A DNA stretch of 57,389 nucleotides from Streptococcus sp. oral taxon 431. GTDB taxonomy: Bacteria > Bacillota > Bacilli > Lactobacillales > Streptococcaceae. The notes under the pieces were generated by a model. It was not told the origin of the DNA, did not search any database, and was given only the letters and a program-made list of their open reading frames with translations. Position 1 is the stretch's first letter; every line of letters begins with the position of its first letter. The stretch spans positions 1 through 57,389 of the forward strand of contig NZ_JALDUI010000015.1 of NCBI RefSeq assembly GCF_023115445.1, read 5' to 3'. This document shows, piece by piece, positions 27,333-36,751 of this stretch. Both the position numbers and the translations under genes were made by a program.

Positions 27333-28778
27333 GTGGGGAGACGTTTAAAAGAAAATAAAACGAGCAAGTTTCAGCAAAGTTTCAATATTATTTTGTTGTT
27401 TCTATATATAGTGCTTACTTGTTTTTTGCTGTTTTTAATATTCAGATATCATATCTTAGCCGTTAGTTATTTCAATCTTATTCTAGCAGCTATTATGGTG
27501 TTCATTGCGCTAGTAGCTTTATTTTTAATATCAAATAGAAAAGCTAAGAAGTTTACTTTAATCATGCTCTTGCTATCTATTGTAGCTAGCTCACTAGCCT
27601 TGGTTGGAGTTCATCAGTTCGTTAGTTTGGCCAATCATTTAAATGCAACATCTAACTATTCTAGTTACTCCATCAGTGTTGCAGTTTTGGCGGATAGTGA
27701 GATTGGTAATGTGTCCCAACTATCCAGTGTGACAGCTCCGACAAAAACAGATGCGGAGAATATCAAAAAATTGCTTGATGATATTAAGACAAGTCAGAAT
27801 AAAGACCTAAAGGTTGAGGATAGTTCTTCTTACCTTGCGGCTTATAAGAGTCTCTTAGCTGGAGAGACCAAGGCAATTGTTTTGAATAGTGTCTTTGAAA
27901 ATCTGATTGAACAAGAGTATCCAGATCACGCCAAAAAAATCAAGAAAATTTATACCAAAGAACTAACCAAAACTGTTGAGGCACCTAAGTCTTCTCAAAA
28001 CAAGGCTTTTAATATCTATATTAGTGGGATTGACACATACGGACCGATTAGCTCCGTTTCTCGTTCGGATGTCAATATCATCATGACGGTTAATCAAGAA
28101 ACCAAGAAAATTCTCTTGACAACGACCCCTCGTGATGCTTACGTGCCCATAGCTGATGGAGGCAATAACCAAAATGATAAATTGACCCATGCAGGTATTT
28201 ATGGTGTGGATGCTTCGATTCATACTTTGGAAAATCTTTATGGAATTGACCTAAATTACTATGCACGACTCAACTTCACCTCCTTCTTGAAATTAATTGA
28301 TCTCTTAGGTGGTGTCGATGTTTATAATGACCAAGAGTTTACATTACTTCAAGGGAAATATCACTTCCCTGTTGGGAATGTCCACCTAGACTCTGAGCAG
28401 GCCCTAGGCTTTGTACGTGAGCGTTATTCATTAGCAAACGGTGATGGAGATCGTGGACGTAACCAACAGAAAGTCATTTCGGCTATTATCCAAAAACTAA
28501 CTTCGACAGAAGCTTTGAAGAATTTTGATGGTATTATGGAGAGCTTACAGGATTCTGTCCAAACCAATATGCCTCCTGAAACAATGGTTAGCTTAGTGAA
28601 TACCCAACTAGCAAGTGGAGGGAAATATACTGTTATCACTCGAGATTTAAAGGGAACTGGTCGTATGGGTCTTCCTTCCTATGCTATGCCTGATAGTGAA
28701 CTCTATATGTTAGAAGTTGATCCAAACAGCCTAGAGACACTCAAAACAGAAATTAAAGATATCATGGAAGGAAAATAA
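27333..28778 (+). CDS. wzg: Wzg (CpsA): LytR-CpsA-Psr family capsule attachment/regulatory protein
   Basis: A 481-residue membrane protein. Three N-terminal transmembrane helices (about 18-40, 45-66 and 74-95) are followed by an extracellular accessory domain and the LCP catalytic domain ([40 protein letters not shown]), which transfers polysaccharide from the lipid carrier to peptidoglycan. The start is GTG with GAGG upstream; the MGRRLKEN beginning resembles pneumococcal MSRRFKK. First gene of the capsule operon. Confidence 0.94.
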   Translation: MGRRLKENKTSKFQQSFNIILLFLYIVLTCFLLFLIFRYHILAVSYFNLILAAIMVFIALVALFLISNRKAKKFTLIMLLLSIVASSLALVGVHQFVSLANHLNATSNYSSYSISVAVLADSEIGNVSQLSSVTAPTKTDAENIKKLLDDIKTSQNKDLKVEDSSSYLAAYKSLLAGETKAIVLNSVFENLIEQEYPDHAKKIKKIYTKELTKTVEAPKSSQNKAFNIYISGIDTYGPISSVSRSDVNIIMTVNQETKKILLTTTPRDAYVPIADGGNNQNDKLTHAGIYGVDASIHTLENLYGIDLNYYARLNFTSFLKLIDLLGGVDVYNDQEFTLLQGKYHFPVGNVHLDSEQALGFVRERYSLANGDGDRGRNQQKVISAIIQKLTSTEALKNFDGIMESLQDSVQTNMPPETMVSLVNTQLASGGKYTVITRDLKGTGRMGLPSYAMPDSELYMLEVDPNSLETLKTEIKDIMEGK

Positions 28779-28779
28779 G

Positions 28780-29511
28780 ATGATTGATATCCATTCACAC
28801 ATAGTTTTTGATGTAGATGATGGTCCTAAGGATAAGACAGAAAGTATAGCGCTTCTGAAGGAGGCCTATGCTCAAGGAGTCCGTACCATCGTTTCGACTT
28901 CCCATCGTCGAAAGGGGATGTTTGAAACACCAGAAGAGGATATATTAAGAAATTTTAAAGTTGTCAAGGAGTTGGCTAAAGAGGTTGCTCCTGATTTAAC
29001 CATCTTGTATGGAGCAGAGATTTATTACAGCAGTGATGCTTTAAACAAATTAGAGAATCAGCAGATTCCACAACTAAATGGCACCCGTTATGCCTTGATA
29101 GAATTCAGCATGAATACCCCTTATCGTGAAATCCATAGCGCATTGACCAATGTTTTGATGTTGGGAATAACCCCTGTTATTGCCCATATAGAACGTTATG
29201 ATGCTTTGGAAAACAACGAAAAAAGGGTGCGAGACCTCATCAACATGGGATGTTATACACAGGTCAACAGTTCGAGTATCCTTAAACCAAAATTGTTTGG
29301 TGATACTTATAAATTCATGAAAAAACGGGCTCGCTATTTCTTAGAGAGGGATTTGGTTCATATAGTTGCTAGTGATATGCACAATCTAGACGGTCGCCCT
29401 CCTTATATGAAGGAAGCCTACGAAATAGTGAGTAAAAAGTATGGCCAAGATAAGGCTCGGGAACTCTTTATATTAAATCCCGAAAAAGTCATTAAAGATC
29501 AAATTATTTAG
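28780..29511 (+). CDS. wzh: Wzh (CpsB): Mn-dependent protein-tyrosine phosphatase
   Basis: A 243-residue PHP-family phosphatase. N-terminal metal ligands are in [16 protein letters not shown] (His5, His7), with later His residues in STSHRR, AHIERY and SDMHN. It dephosphorylates the Wze tyrosine kinase tail and so sets the capsule polymerisation cycle. It begins 1 bp after wzg and is followed 8 bp later by wzd. Confidence 0.95.
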   Translation: MIDIHSHIVFDVDDGPKDKTESIALLKEAYAQGVRTIVSTSHRRKGMFETPEEDILRNFKVVKELAKEVAPDLTILYGAEIYYSSDALNKLENQQIPQLNGTRYALIEFSMNTPYREIHSALTNVLMLGITPVIAHIERYDALENNEKRVRDLINMGCYTQVNSSSILKPKLFGDTYKFMKKRARYFLERDLVHIVASDMHNLDGRPPYMKEAYEIVSKKYGQDKARELFILNPEKVIKDQII

Positions 29512-29519
29512 GAGTTATA

Positions 29520-30212
29520 ATGAAAGAAAAAGATACTATTGAAATCAATGTTATTCAGTTGTTAAAGGCACTATGGAAAAAGAAACTGCTAATCCTTCTT
29601 GTAGCCATCGTAGCAGGAGCTGCTGCATTTGCATATAGTAGTTTTGTTGTTAAACCTGAGTATAGAAGTACAACTCGGATCTATGTAGTTAATCGAAACC
29701 AAAGTGATAAACCGGGATTGACAAATCAAGATCTACAAGCAGGAGCTTACCTGGTTAAGGACTATCGTGAGATCATTCTTTCCCAAGATGTCCTAGAGAA
29801 AGTAGTTGCTGATCTTGGCTTAAACATTAATGCGAAAATATTAGCTAAGAAGATTCAAGTAACGGTTCCCGCAGACACACGTATCGTATCTATTTCAGTT
29901 AGTGATCACAAGCCTGACGAAGCAAGTCGAATTGCAAATGCTCTTCGAGATGTTGCGGCACAAAAGATTATTGCGGTCACCCGTGTTTCTGACGTAACTA
30001 CCTTGGAGGAAGCACGTCCAGCAACTGGACCGTCTTCACCAAATATTCGTCGAAATACCATTATGGGAGTTGTAGCAGGTGCAGGATTAGTGATTGTAGT
30101 GGTCTTGTTGCTTGAACTATTTGATGATCGTGTCAAACGTCCAGAAGATATTGAGGATGTTATGAAAATCTCACTCCTTGGAGTCATTCCAGATTTTGAT
30201 AAATTAAAGTAA
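29520..30212 (+). CDS. wzd: Wzd (CpsC): polysaccharide co-polymerase, kinase activator
   Basis: A 230-residue Wzz-family membrane protein. Its two transmembrane helices (about 24-42 and 180-200) flank an extracellular domain. The [10 protein letters not shown] stretch just before TM2 and a short cytoplasmic tail ([21 protein letters not shown]) activate Wze. It controls chain length and recruits the kinase to the membrane. Confidence 0.94.
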   Translation: MKEKDTIEINVIQLLKALWKKKLLILLVAIVAGAAAFAYSSFVVKPEYRSTTRIYVVNRNQSDKPGLTNQDLQAGAYLVKDYREIILSQDVLEKVVADLGLNINAKILAKKIQVTVPADTRIVSISVSDHKPDEASRIANALRDVAAQKIIAVTRVSDVTTLEEARPATGPSSPNIRRNTIMGVVAGAGLVIVVVLLLELFDDRVKRPEDIEDVMKISLLGVIPDFDKLK

Positions 30213-30222
30213 GGGAGAACCT

Positions 30223-30897
30223 ATGGCAAAGTTAGAATTAACAAAACAAAAACTTGATTCTGCCAAAAAAGCAGAAGAATATTACAATGCTTTACGTACC
30301 AATATACAGTTGAGTGGAGATAACTTAAAGGTTATAACGATTTCCTCTGTTGAACCAAGCGAAGGAAAATCGACAACTTCTACAAATATTGCCTTGGCTT
30401 TTGCGCGTGCAGGCTACAAGACACTCCTGATTGATGCTGATATCCGAAATTCAGTTATGTCTGGAGTATTCAAGTCAAGAGAACGAATCACAGGTTTAAC
30501 TGATTATCTTGCTGGTACGCAAGATTTATCCCATGGTCTTTGTGAAACAAGCATTGATAATTTATTTGTGATCCAATCAGGGTCACCTTCTCCAAATCCA
30601 ACAGCTCTTCTTCAAAGTGCCAATTTTGGATTGATGATTGAAACACTACGGAAATATTTTGACTATATTATCGTTGATACGGCACCGATCGGAGTCGTAA
30701 TCGATGCAGCCATTATCGTGCAAAAATGCGATGCATCGATTTTGGTTACAGAAGCTGGTGGAACAAAAAGAAGAGATGTTCAAAAAGCTAAGGTTCAGTT
30801 AGAACAAACAGGGATCCCATTTTTGGGGATTGTTTTAAATAAATTTGATGTTAAACGAGAAAAATATGGATCTTACGGTTCTTATGGGTATAAATAG
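30223..30897 (+). CDS. wze: Wze (CpsD): autophosphorylating BY-kinase
   Basis: A 224-residue bacterial tyrosine kinase. Walker A SVEPSEGKSTT is near residues 42-52, Walker A' LLIDADIR near 68-75 and a Walker B-like YIIVDTAP near 143-150. The C-terminal tyrosine cluster EKYGSYGSYGYK is the autophosphorylation tail removed by Wzh. The kinase is split from its membrane activator Wzd, as usual in Firmicutes. It is the last of the four conserved capsule genes. Confidence 0.95.
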   Translation: MAKLELTKQKLDSAKKAEEYYNALRTNIQLSGDNLKVITISSVEPSEGKSTTSTNIALAFARAGYKTLLIDADIRNSVMSGVFKSRERITGLTDYLAGTQDLSHGLCETSIDNLFVIQSGSPSPNPTALLQSANFGLMIETLRKYFDYIIVDTAPIGVVIDAAIIVQKCDASILVTEAGGTKRRDVQKAKVQLEQTGIPFLGIVLNKFDVKREKYGSYGSYGYK

Positions 30898-31265
30898 TTT
30901 GTGATGTTTTTACGTGAGTATACCACCAGTTTTTCCTTTGGAGTTCATTTGATTTCTGATTTTAAAAAAGTCAATGGTATTTCGCTTGTGAATTCAATGA
31001 AAAAGGTTGGTTGTCTAAAAATATAGTTTGATTACTTCAGGCGTAGTTTAATAGTGCAATTGTTTCTGATGTTCTAAGTTGTTTGGGATAACGTTAGCTT
31101 CACGAATATTCAAATGTTATGAGTGAGGGACTAGCAACGCTGATAGAATGAAATTTTATAGATGTAGTAAAAAATTATCTGTTATATTCAGATAAAATAA
31201 ATTACCTTTTCAGAAGTTAATTGAATCACCAATAACATGCTGATTTTTGTAGTTGCATGAACTGC

Positions 31266-31287
31266 CCAATTTAATTCGCTAAATTGG
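31266..31287. promoter_or_regulatory. Perfect 8-bp inverted repeat before the sugar transferase
   Basis: CCAATTTA-ATTCGC-TAAATTGG. It overlaps the -35 of the possible promoter just downstream. It could be an operator or a small hairpin. Confidence 0.35.
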
Positions 31288-31313
31288 AATAAGATGAAAA
31301 TTGAATTTATAGT
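31284..31313 (+). promoter_or_regulatory. Possible internal capsule promoter
   Basis: TTGGAA, an 18-bp spacer, then TATAGT, 12 bp before the next start codon. Weak and unproven. Confidence 0.35.
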
Positions 31314-31325
31314 GAGAGATAGTTT

Positions 31326-31919
31326 ATGTATAGTATAATAAAACGATTAGGAGATATTTTTTTGTCTTTAATAGGCGTAATAATATTATGTCCGCTTTTT
31401 ATAATAATTGCAATCGCGATTAAGCTTGATTCAGAAGGTCCAGTAATCTTTAAGCAGAAACGTTTTGGACGTTATAAGAAATCGTTCTATGTTTTAAAAT
31501 TTAGAACAATGAAGGTAGAGTCGCCCAAATATGTGGCTACTCGAGATTTACACAACTCAGAACAGTGGATTACTAAAGTAGGAAGTTTTTTAAGAAAAAC
31601 ATCTTTAGATGAATTACCTCAACTGTGTAATATTCTTGTTGGTAATATGAGTATTGTGGGTCCTAGACCAGTAGCAATAAGTGAACTGGATGTTATAGAA
31701 GCTAGAGAACAGTACGGTGCAAATGATATTTTGCCAGGATTGACTGGATGGGCGCAAATCAATGGTCGGGACAATTTGTCGACAGATGTGAAGGCAAGAT
31801 TGGATGGTTATTATGTGCAACACAGATCATTAACAATGGATATTAAATGTATAGTGAGAACAATACCTTATGTACTGAAACGTAAAGGAATTGTAGAGGG
31901 GAGTAAAAGAGGAAGTTAG
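31326..31919 (+). CDS. Initiating phosphoglycosyltransferase (short, monotopic)
   Basis: A 197-residue bacterial sugar transferase with one N-terminal membrane segment (about 10-32), then the catalytic domain: GPVIFKQKRFG, LKFRTMK, SLDELPQL, NMSIVGPRP and LPGLTGWAQINGRD. It lacks the four-helix N-terminal domain of WchA/WcaJ and resembles PglC or WciI-type enzymes. It should place the first sugar-1-phosphate on undecaprenyl phosphate. With fnlABC in the locus, that sugar may be a 2-acetamido-6-deoxyhexose such as FucNAc rather than glucose, but this is inference. Confidence 0.88.
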   Translation: MYSIIKRLGDIFLSLIGVIILCPLFIIIAIAIKLDSEGPVIFKQKRFGRYKKSFYVLKFRTMKVESPKYVATRDLHNSEQWITKVGSFLRKTSLDELPQLCNILVGNMSIVGPRPVAISELDVIEAREQYGANDILPGLTGWAQINGRDNLSTDVKARLDGYYVQHRSLTMDIKCIVRTIPYVLKRKGIVEGSKRGS

Positions 31920-31928
31920 GTTGCTACA

Positions 31929-33158
31929 ATGAAAATTTTATTTGTTTGTCAGCATTATAAACCGGAACCTTTTAGGTTGTCAGATATTTGCGAGGATCTA
32001 GTTCAGAGAGGTCATGAAGTTGCTGTTTTAACAGGAATTCCTAATTATCCTGAAGGTGAAATATATGCGGATTATCGGAATAAAAAAAAGATGAGAGAAA
32101 CTATAGAAGGCGTTGCTGTTTTTCGTTCCTATACGATTCCAAGGAGGAAAAGCACCTTATATCGCGTATTGAATTATTTTAGTTTTGCTATCAGTTCGTC
32201 GATAGGAGTTCTACTGGGAAAGTATAAAGCAAAAGATGGAACGGAATTTGATTGTGTCTTCGTAAATCAATCATCTCCAGTTATGATGGCATGGGCTGGT
32301 ATGGTTTATAAAAATAAGTATAAGAAGCCCCTGTTTCTATATTGTATGGATGTTTGGCCAGATAGTTTAACTGTAGGTGGAGTGAAACAAGATGGCTTGA
32401 TTTTCAAGTTGTTTAAATTTATCTCAAAAAAAGTTTATCGAGCTAGTGATTATATATTTGTCACTAGTCCATCATTTAAGAATTATTTTGTGCAACAATT
32501 TGATATATTAGAACAAAAGATTACTTATTTGCCACAATATGCAGAAGATCTTTTTATCCCTGATGAATCGAGAGTTAATAAAGAAAGTGTTGACCTAACT
32601 TTTGCTGGTAATATTGGTAAAGCACAAAATTTGGAAACTATTTTGAAAGCTGCTAGTTTGATAGAAAAGAATACCAATTTACCCAAGAAAATTCATTTTC
32701 ATTTTGTTGGAGATGGTACGGAATTGCTAAGTATGAAAGCCTTAGCTCATGAATTGGAGTTGAAGAATGTTTCCTTTTATGGAAGACGTTCTTTGGAAGA
32801 AATGCCTATCTTCTATAAAAAATCAGATGCTATGTTAGTTTCTTTAATAGGAGACTCGATAGTTTCTCGTACTATACCTGGGAAAGTACAATCTTACATG
32901 GCGGCAGGGAAACCAATTATAGGTGCAATTTCAGGAGATACTAAAACAATTGTAGAAGAAGCAAAGTGTGGCTTTGTCAGTCCCGAACAAGATGTGGAAC
33001 AATTGGCAAAAAATATATACAAATTCAGTATGTTATCTATAGAGGAACAAAAGGAATTAGGAAAGCAAGCTCGTTGTTACTATGAAAAGCACTTTTCAAA
33101 AGAACAGTTTATGTTCGAACTGGAGACATATTTAGAGAGGAAAAGTAAGAAGGAATAA
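31929..33158 (+). CDS. Glycosyltransferase family 4, WbuB-like
   Basis: A 409-residue GT-B enzyme. The N-terminal half opens MKILFVCQHYKPEPFR and includes GIPNYPEGEIY and CMDVWPDSL; the C-terminal donor domain includes FAGNIGKAQN and VSRTIPGKVQSYMAAGKPI with its donor-site acidic residues. This pattern matches WbuB, a transferase often encoded with fnlABC and linked to N-acetyl-L-fucosamine. It is soluble or membrane-associated on the cytoplasmic side, acting on the lipid-linked intermediate. The sugar specificity is inferred from gene company. Confidence 0.82.
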   Translation: MKILFVCQHYKPEPFRLSDICEDLVQRGHEVAVLTGIPNYPEGEIYADYRNKKKMRETIEGVAVFRSYTIPRRKSTLYRVLNYFSFAISSSIGVLLGKYKAKDGTEFDCVFVNQSSPVMMAWAGMVYKNKYKKPLFLYCMDVWPDSLTVGGVKQDGLIFKLFKFISKKVYRASDYIFVTSPSFKNYFVQQFDILEQKITYLPQYAEDLFIPDESRVNKESVDLTFAGNIGKAQNLETILKAASLIEKNTNLPKKIHFHFVGDGTELLSMKALAHELELKNVSFYGRRSLEEMPIFYKKSDAMLVSLIGDSIVSRTIPGKVQSYMAAGKPIIGAISGDTKTIVEEAKCGFVSPEQDVEQLAKNIYKFSMLSIEEQKELGKQARCYYEKHFSKEQFMFELETYLERKSKKE

Positions 33159-33162
33159 CTTA

Positions 33163-34239
33163 ATGAGAGTACTGTTTATACTATCTGATAATATATATCT
33201 AACTCCTTACTTCAATTTTTATAAAGAATTATTGAAGAAACTGTCTATTGATTATGATGTTATATATTGGGATAAAAATATTAATGAGATTATTACAAAA
33301 CAAAACTATTATCGTATTTCTTTTTCTGGTAAGGGAAAATTGAGTAAGATATTAGGTTATGTAAAATTCAGAAAAGCAATTAAAAAAAAGCTAAAAGAAA
33401 ATAATTATGATGTGATATTACCTTTGCATAGTATTGTGTCTTTCATTTTAGCAGATGTTCTTCTCTTTTTCTTTAAAAATAGATATATATATGATATTCG
33501 TGATTACAGCTATGAAAAATTTTTGGTTTATCGTTTAGTTCAGAAACAGCTGGTAAAAAATTCTCTTATGAATATTATTTCTTCAGAAGGATATAAAATT
33601 TTTTTACCAAAAGGAGAGTATTTTACTACTCATAACCTCCCAAATATGATAGATCTAAACGAAGTAAAGCAGTTGAAAAATAATTGTACGTTTCCGATTC
33701 AACTTTCTTACATTGGCTTAATTCGTTTTCAAGAACAGAATAAAAAAGTTATTAATTTTTTTGCAAATGATAGTCGATTTCAGTTGAATTTTATAGGGAC
33801 TAATGCAGAAGAATTAAGGGAATTTTGTCAAGAAAAAGATATAAGAAATGTTAATTTGGTGGACACATTCCAGCCAAAAGATACCTTATCTTTTTATAAG
33901 AATACAGATGTTATTTTGAATTTATACGGGAATCATACTCCCTTATTAGACTATGCTTTGTCTAATAAACTCTACTTTGCTGCATTGTTATATAAACCTA
34001 TCTTAGTTTGTGAAGATACTTATATGGAAAAAGTGTCGATAGAGAATGGTTTTGGTTTCGTTTTACCTATGAAGGATGAGTCAGAAAAAGATTACTTGGT
34101 TTCGTATGTTCAAAACCTTGATAGGAAAAAGCTAATTAAGAATTGTGATAGCTTTATGGATAGAATTAGTTTAGAAAAACAAAAAACAGAAATAGAATTA
34201 GAGAAGCGAATCATAAGCTTAAGGAAGAAGAATGATTAA
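33163..34239 (+). CDS. Putative glycosyltransferase, poorly conserved
   Basis: A 358-residue protein with a GT-B-like plan: a start of the form MRVLFILSDNIYLTPYFN, a central SYIGLIRFQEQNKKVI segment that looks like the start of the donor domain, and a late VILNLYGNHTPLLDYALSNKLYFAALLYKPILV stretch resembling the sugar-nucleotide site. It lacks the usual E-x7-E motif. Very AT-rich. It overlaps the next gene by 8 bp. The role in repeat-unit assembly is inferred; the sugar is unknown. Confidence 0.65.
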   Translation: MRVLFILSDNIYLTPYFNFYKELLKKLSIDYDVIYWDKNINEIITKQNYYRISFSGKGKLSKILGYVKFRKAIKKKLKENNYDVILPLHSIVSFILADVLLFFFKNRYIYDIRDYSYEKFLVYRLVQKQLVKNSLMNIISSEGYKIFLPKGEYFTTHNLPNMIDLNEVKQLKNNCTFPIQLSYIGLIRFQEQNKKVINFFANDSRFQLNFIGTNAEELREFCQEKDIRNVNLVDTFQPKDTLSFYKNTDVILNLYGNHTPLLDYALSNKLYFAALLYKPILVCEDTYMEKVSIENGFGFVLPMKDESEKDYLVSYVQNLDRKKLIKNCDSFMDRISLEKQKTEIELEKRIISLRKKND

Positions 34240-35350
34240 AGTATTGCATCTATTTACAACATTGGATAGTGGTGGAGTAGAAAGTTTTCTATTTAACTAT
34301 TATTCTCACATTGATAGAAAAAAAATTCAATTTGATTTTATTGTGCCTGGAGAAGAACAAGGTTTTTTAGAGGATAAAATAAAGGAATTGGGAGGAAGAG
34401 TTTATCATGTGCCTCTATTAAGGGAAAAACCTCTACAGCAATTTCTCTCTCTTGTTAGAATAATAAAGAAAGGAGATTATGATGTAGTTCATTGCCATGG
34501 CTATAAATCTGCAATTGGTCTTATTTTATCGAAAATAATTGGCTGTAAAATTAGAATTATTCATAGTCATATGGCTTATGTAACAGAAAACAATTTTCAA
34601 AAAGTATTGCGTAAATTAATAACGATTTTGGTTAAAATACTAGCAACTCATTGGTTTGCATGTGGGGAAGATTCGGCTAAATGGTTATATGGAGAGACAG
34701 CGTATAAAAACGGAAAAGTTGAAATTGTTTTTAATGCTATTGATTTGAAAAAGTATCAATTTTCTTCAGATGTTAGAAAAAAATGTCGTAGAGAATTGGA
34801 TGTGTCAAATAAATTCGTACTAGGGAATATAGCGCGCCTATCAAATCAAAAAAACCAAAGTTATTTATTTAGTATTTTAAAAGAGCTCATTTTAATCAAA
34901 CCAAATGTTATGTTATTGTTAGTTGGTAATGGCGAGGATGAACAGAGATTAAAACAGGAAGTCTTAGAACTAAATCTAACCTCATATGTGCTATTTTTAG
35001 GCAGAAGAACCGATGTTTCCGATTTATTATCTGCAATGGATGTTTTTTTGCTTCCGTCTAAATATGAGGGATTACCTGTTTCACTAGTAGAGGCTCAGGC
35101 ATCGGGATTACAAATTTTATCGTCAGATACGGTAACGCAAGAAGTAAATGTGACCCAAAATATTAGTTACTTACCTATCACCGAAGAGTCTGTACTTCTT
35201 TGGAAAGATAAGGTGCTGTCTTTAACATCTGAGGAGAGCAATCGTTTTACAATAAATGACAGTATGACAGATGGTCCCTACGATATTTGTTATCAAGCTA
35301 GTAAATTATTGAATCGTTATCAAGAAATGTGCGTAATAAAGGAGATATAG
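34232..35350 (+). CDS. Glycosyltransferase family 4 (EpsF-like)
   Basis: A 372-residue GT-B enzyme. The acceptor half shows LDSGGVESFLFNYY and DVVHCHGYKSA; the donor half shows GNIARLSNQKNQSYLF, LLLVGNGEDEQRLKQE, and PSKYEGLPVSLVEAQASGL with the E-x7-E motif that retains donor phosphate contacts. It is clearly a retaining GT4-type transferase adding one sugar of the repeat unit. The start overlaps the previous gene and wzy follows directly. Confidence 0.85.
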   Translation: MIKVLHLFTTLDSGGVESFLFNYYSHIDRKKIQFDFIVPGEEQGFLEDKIKELGGRVYHVPLLREKPLQQFLSLVRIIKKGDYDVVHCHGYKSAIGLILSKIIGCKIRIIHSHMAYVTENNFQKVLRKLITILVKILATHWFACGEDSAKWLYGETAYKNGKVEIVFNAIDLKKYQFSSDVRKKCRRELDVSNKFVLGNIARLSNQKNQSYLFSILKELILIKPNVMLLLVGNGEDEQRLKQEVLELNLTSYVLFLGRRTDVSDLLSAMDVFLLPSKYEGLPVSLVEAQASGLQILSSDTVTQEVNVTQNISYLPITEESVLLWKDKVLSLTSEESNRFTINDSMTDGPYDICYQASKLLNRYQEMCVIKEI

Positions 35351-36751
35351 ATGCAGACAAAGTATATTTGTAGAGTTACACTAATGGTATTAAGTTTTAT
35401 ATTTGCTTTCTGTTACTTGTTGTGGACTCTTGATAATTGGGATAATGGTTTCCTTATATCTAATTATGTCCCATCTATATTTTTTTGGGTTTGTTTTCTA
35501 ATTATTTTTCAAATTACTGGTTTTATTTTACGAAAAGTTAGCATATATGATTTTTCTGTATGGTATCTGATTTTATCTTATTTTTTTATGTTTGGATTAA
35601 TTTTCAATGAGTATATGGGGTTTCAGACTACTCTACTGTGGAGTCCTAGTCACTTCTATAACAATGAAGAGTTATTTCATTCATACATTTTTATAATTTG
35701 GATCTTGTTTTGTTATTCTGTAGGTTATTTATTTTTTTATAGTGATGGAAAGGTACATTATCATTCAGAAGTGCAAAATTATCAGGAAGATGAAGAGAAC
35801 TTTTTGTACAATGCGGGTAGGATTCTAACAGGAGTGGGCTTTATTTCAAGGGTAATAACAGATTCTAAAACAGTACTAACAGTTAGAGCGGCGAATAGCT
35901 ATTCAGCATATTCAGAGGCAGCTAGTTCAGGAATAATAGACGATTTAGGAGTGCTTATGCTTCCTGGTGTATTCTCCTTGTTTTATTCAGATAAGCTGTC
36001 CCGAGTTATGAAGCGTACTATTTTTTGGGTAGTGTTGTTTTACTTAATTTTGATAATGATTCTAACAGGAAGTCGTAAAATCCAGGTATTTTCAATCTTG
36101 GCGTTGATTTTAGTATACACACAATCTTTAGGGATTACTTTTTCGAAGAAAAGAGTGCTTGCATTTTTAATAGCAACTGTATTTCTATTAAACGTATTAG
36201 TTGTTATTAGGGGGCACCGTTTTGACTTAAATACCATAGGAACATACTTATTTGATTCCTTTTCTTCATTAGATTTTGTAAAAAATATACTAGGGGAAGT
36301 ATTTTCAGAGTCGGGATTGACCAGCCTAACAGTAGCTTCTGCTGTAACTGTTGTTCCTAGTAGCATTCCATATGAATATGGGATGACATTTCTACGCACT
36401 ATTCCATCAATTTTTCCTATTGGATGGTTAGTTGGTGATTTTTTTGATAAAGCATCAGCGACGGTTGTTATTAATAAATTTTTGGGGTTACCTGTAGGTT
36501 CTTCTTTTGTGGAAGAATTATTCTGGAACTTTGGTTACTATGGTGGCGTTTTTTTGAGTTTTGTTTTGGGAATATTTAGTGGATGGCGATTAAATTTTAG
36601 GGCTTTTCAAACAAGTAAAATCTCAAAAGTGATTTATTTTTCGGTGATTTCTCAACTATTGCTTTTAGTGAGAAGTAGTTCAATAGATGTTTATCGTCCT
36701 ATTATGTATAGTTTGATTATGATATTTATTTTTAGGAGGTTGAAAAAATAG
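35351..36751 (+). CDS. wzy: Capsule repeat-unit polymerase Wzy
   Basis: A 466-residue protein with about 10-12 hydrophobic helices and a longer soluble loop around residues 135-210, the plan of O-antigen/capsule polymerases. The LTGSRKIQVFSILALI segment (about 236-251) and an Arg-containing late loop are typical of the oligosaccharide polymerase family. It links lipid-linked repeat units on the outer side of the membrane. The call rests on topology and context, as wzy genes diverge strongly. AAGGAGAT precedes the ATG. Confidence 0.82.
   Translation: MQTKYICRVTLMVLSFIFAFCYLLWTLDNWDNGFLISNYVPSIFFWVCFLIIFQITGFILRKVSIYDFSVWYLILSYFFMFGLIFNEYMGFQTTLLWSPSHFYNNEELFHSYIFIIWILFCYSVGYLFFYSDGKVHYHSEVQNYQEDEENFLYNAGRILTGVGFISRVITDSKTVLTVRAANSYSAYSEAASSGIIDDLGVLMLPGVFSLFYSDKLSRVMKRTIFWVVLFYLILIMILTGSRKIQVFSILALILVYTQSLGITFSKKRVLAFLIATVFLLNVLVVIRGHRFDLNTIGTYLFDSFSSLDFVKNILGEVFSESGLTSLTVASAVTVVPSSIPYEYGMTFLRTIPSIFPIGWLVGDFFDKASATVVINKFLGLPVGSSFVEELFWNFGYYGGVFLSFVLGIFSGWRLNFRAFQTSKISKVIYFSVISQLLLLVRSSSIDVYRPIMYSLIMIFIFRRLKK

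Larger units (their letters stand above)
30898..31325. other. Non-coding junction between conserved and type-specific capsule genes
   Basis: About 430 bp without a credible gene. In pneumococcal loci wchA usually starts close after wze, so this looks like a recombination scar. I could not recognise any wchA remnant. Confidence 0.5.

Noticed and set aside
30904..31026. A 40-codon ORF after wze
   Set aside because: No ribosome site, no recognisable features, and it lies in what looks like a recombination scar.
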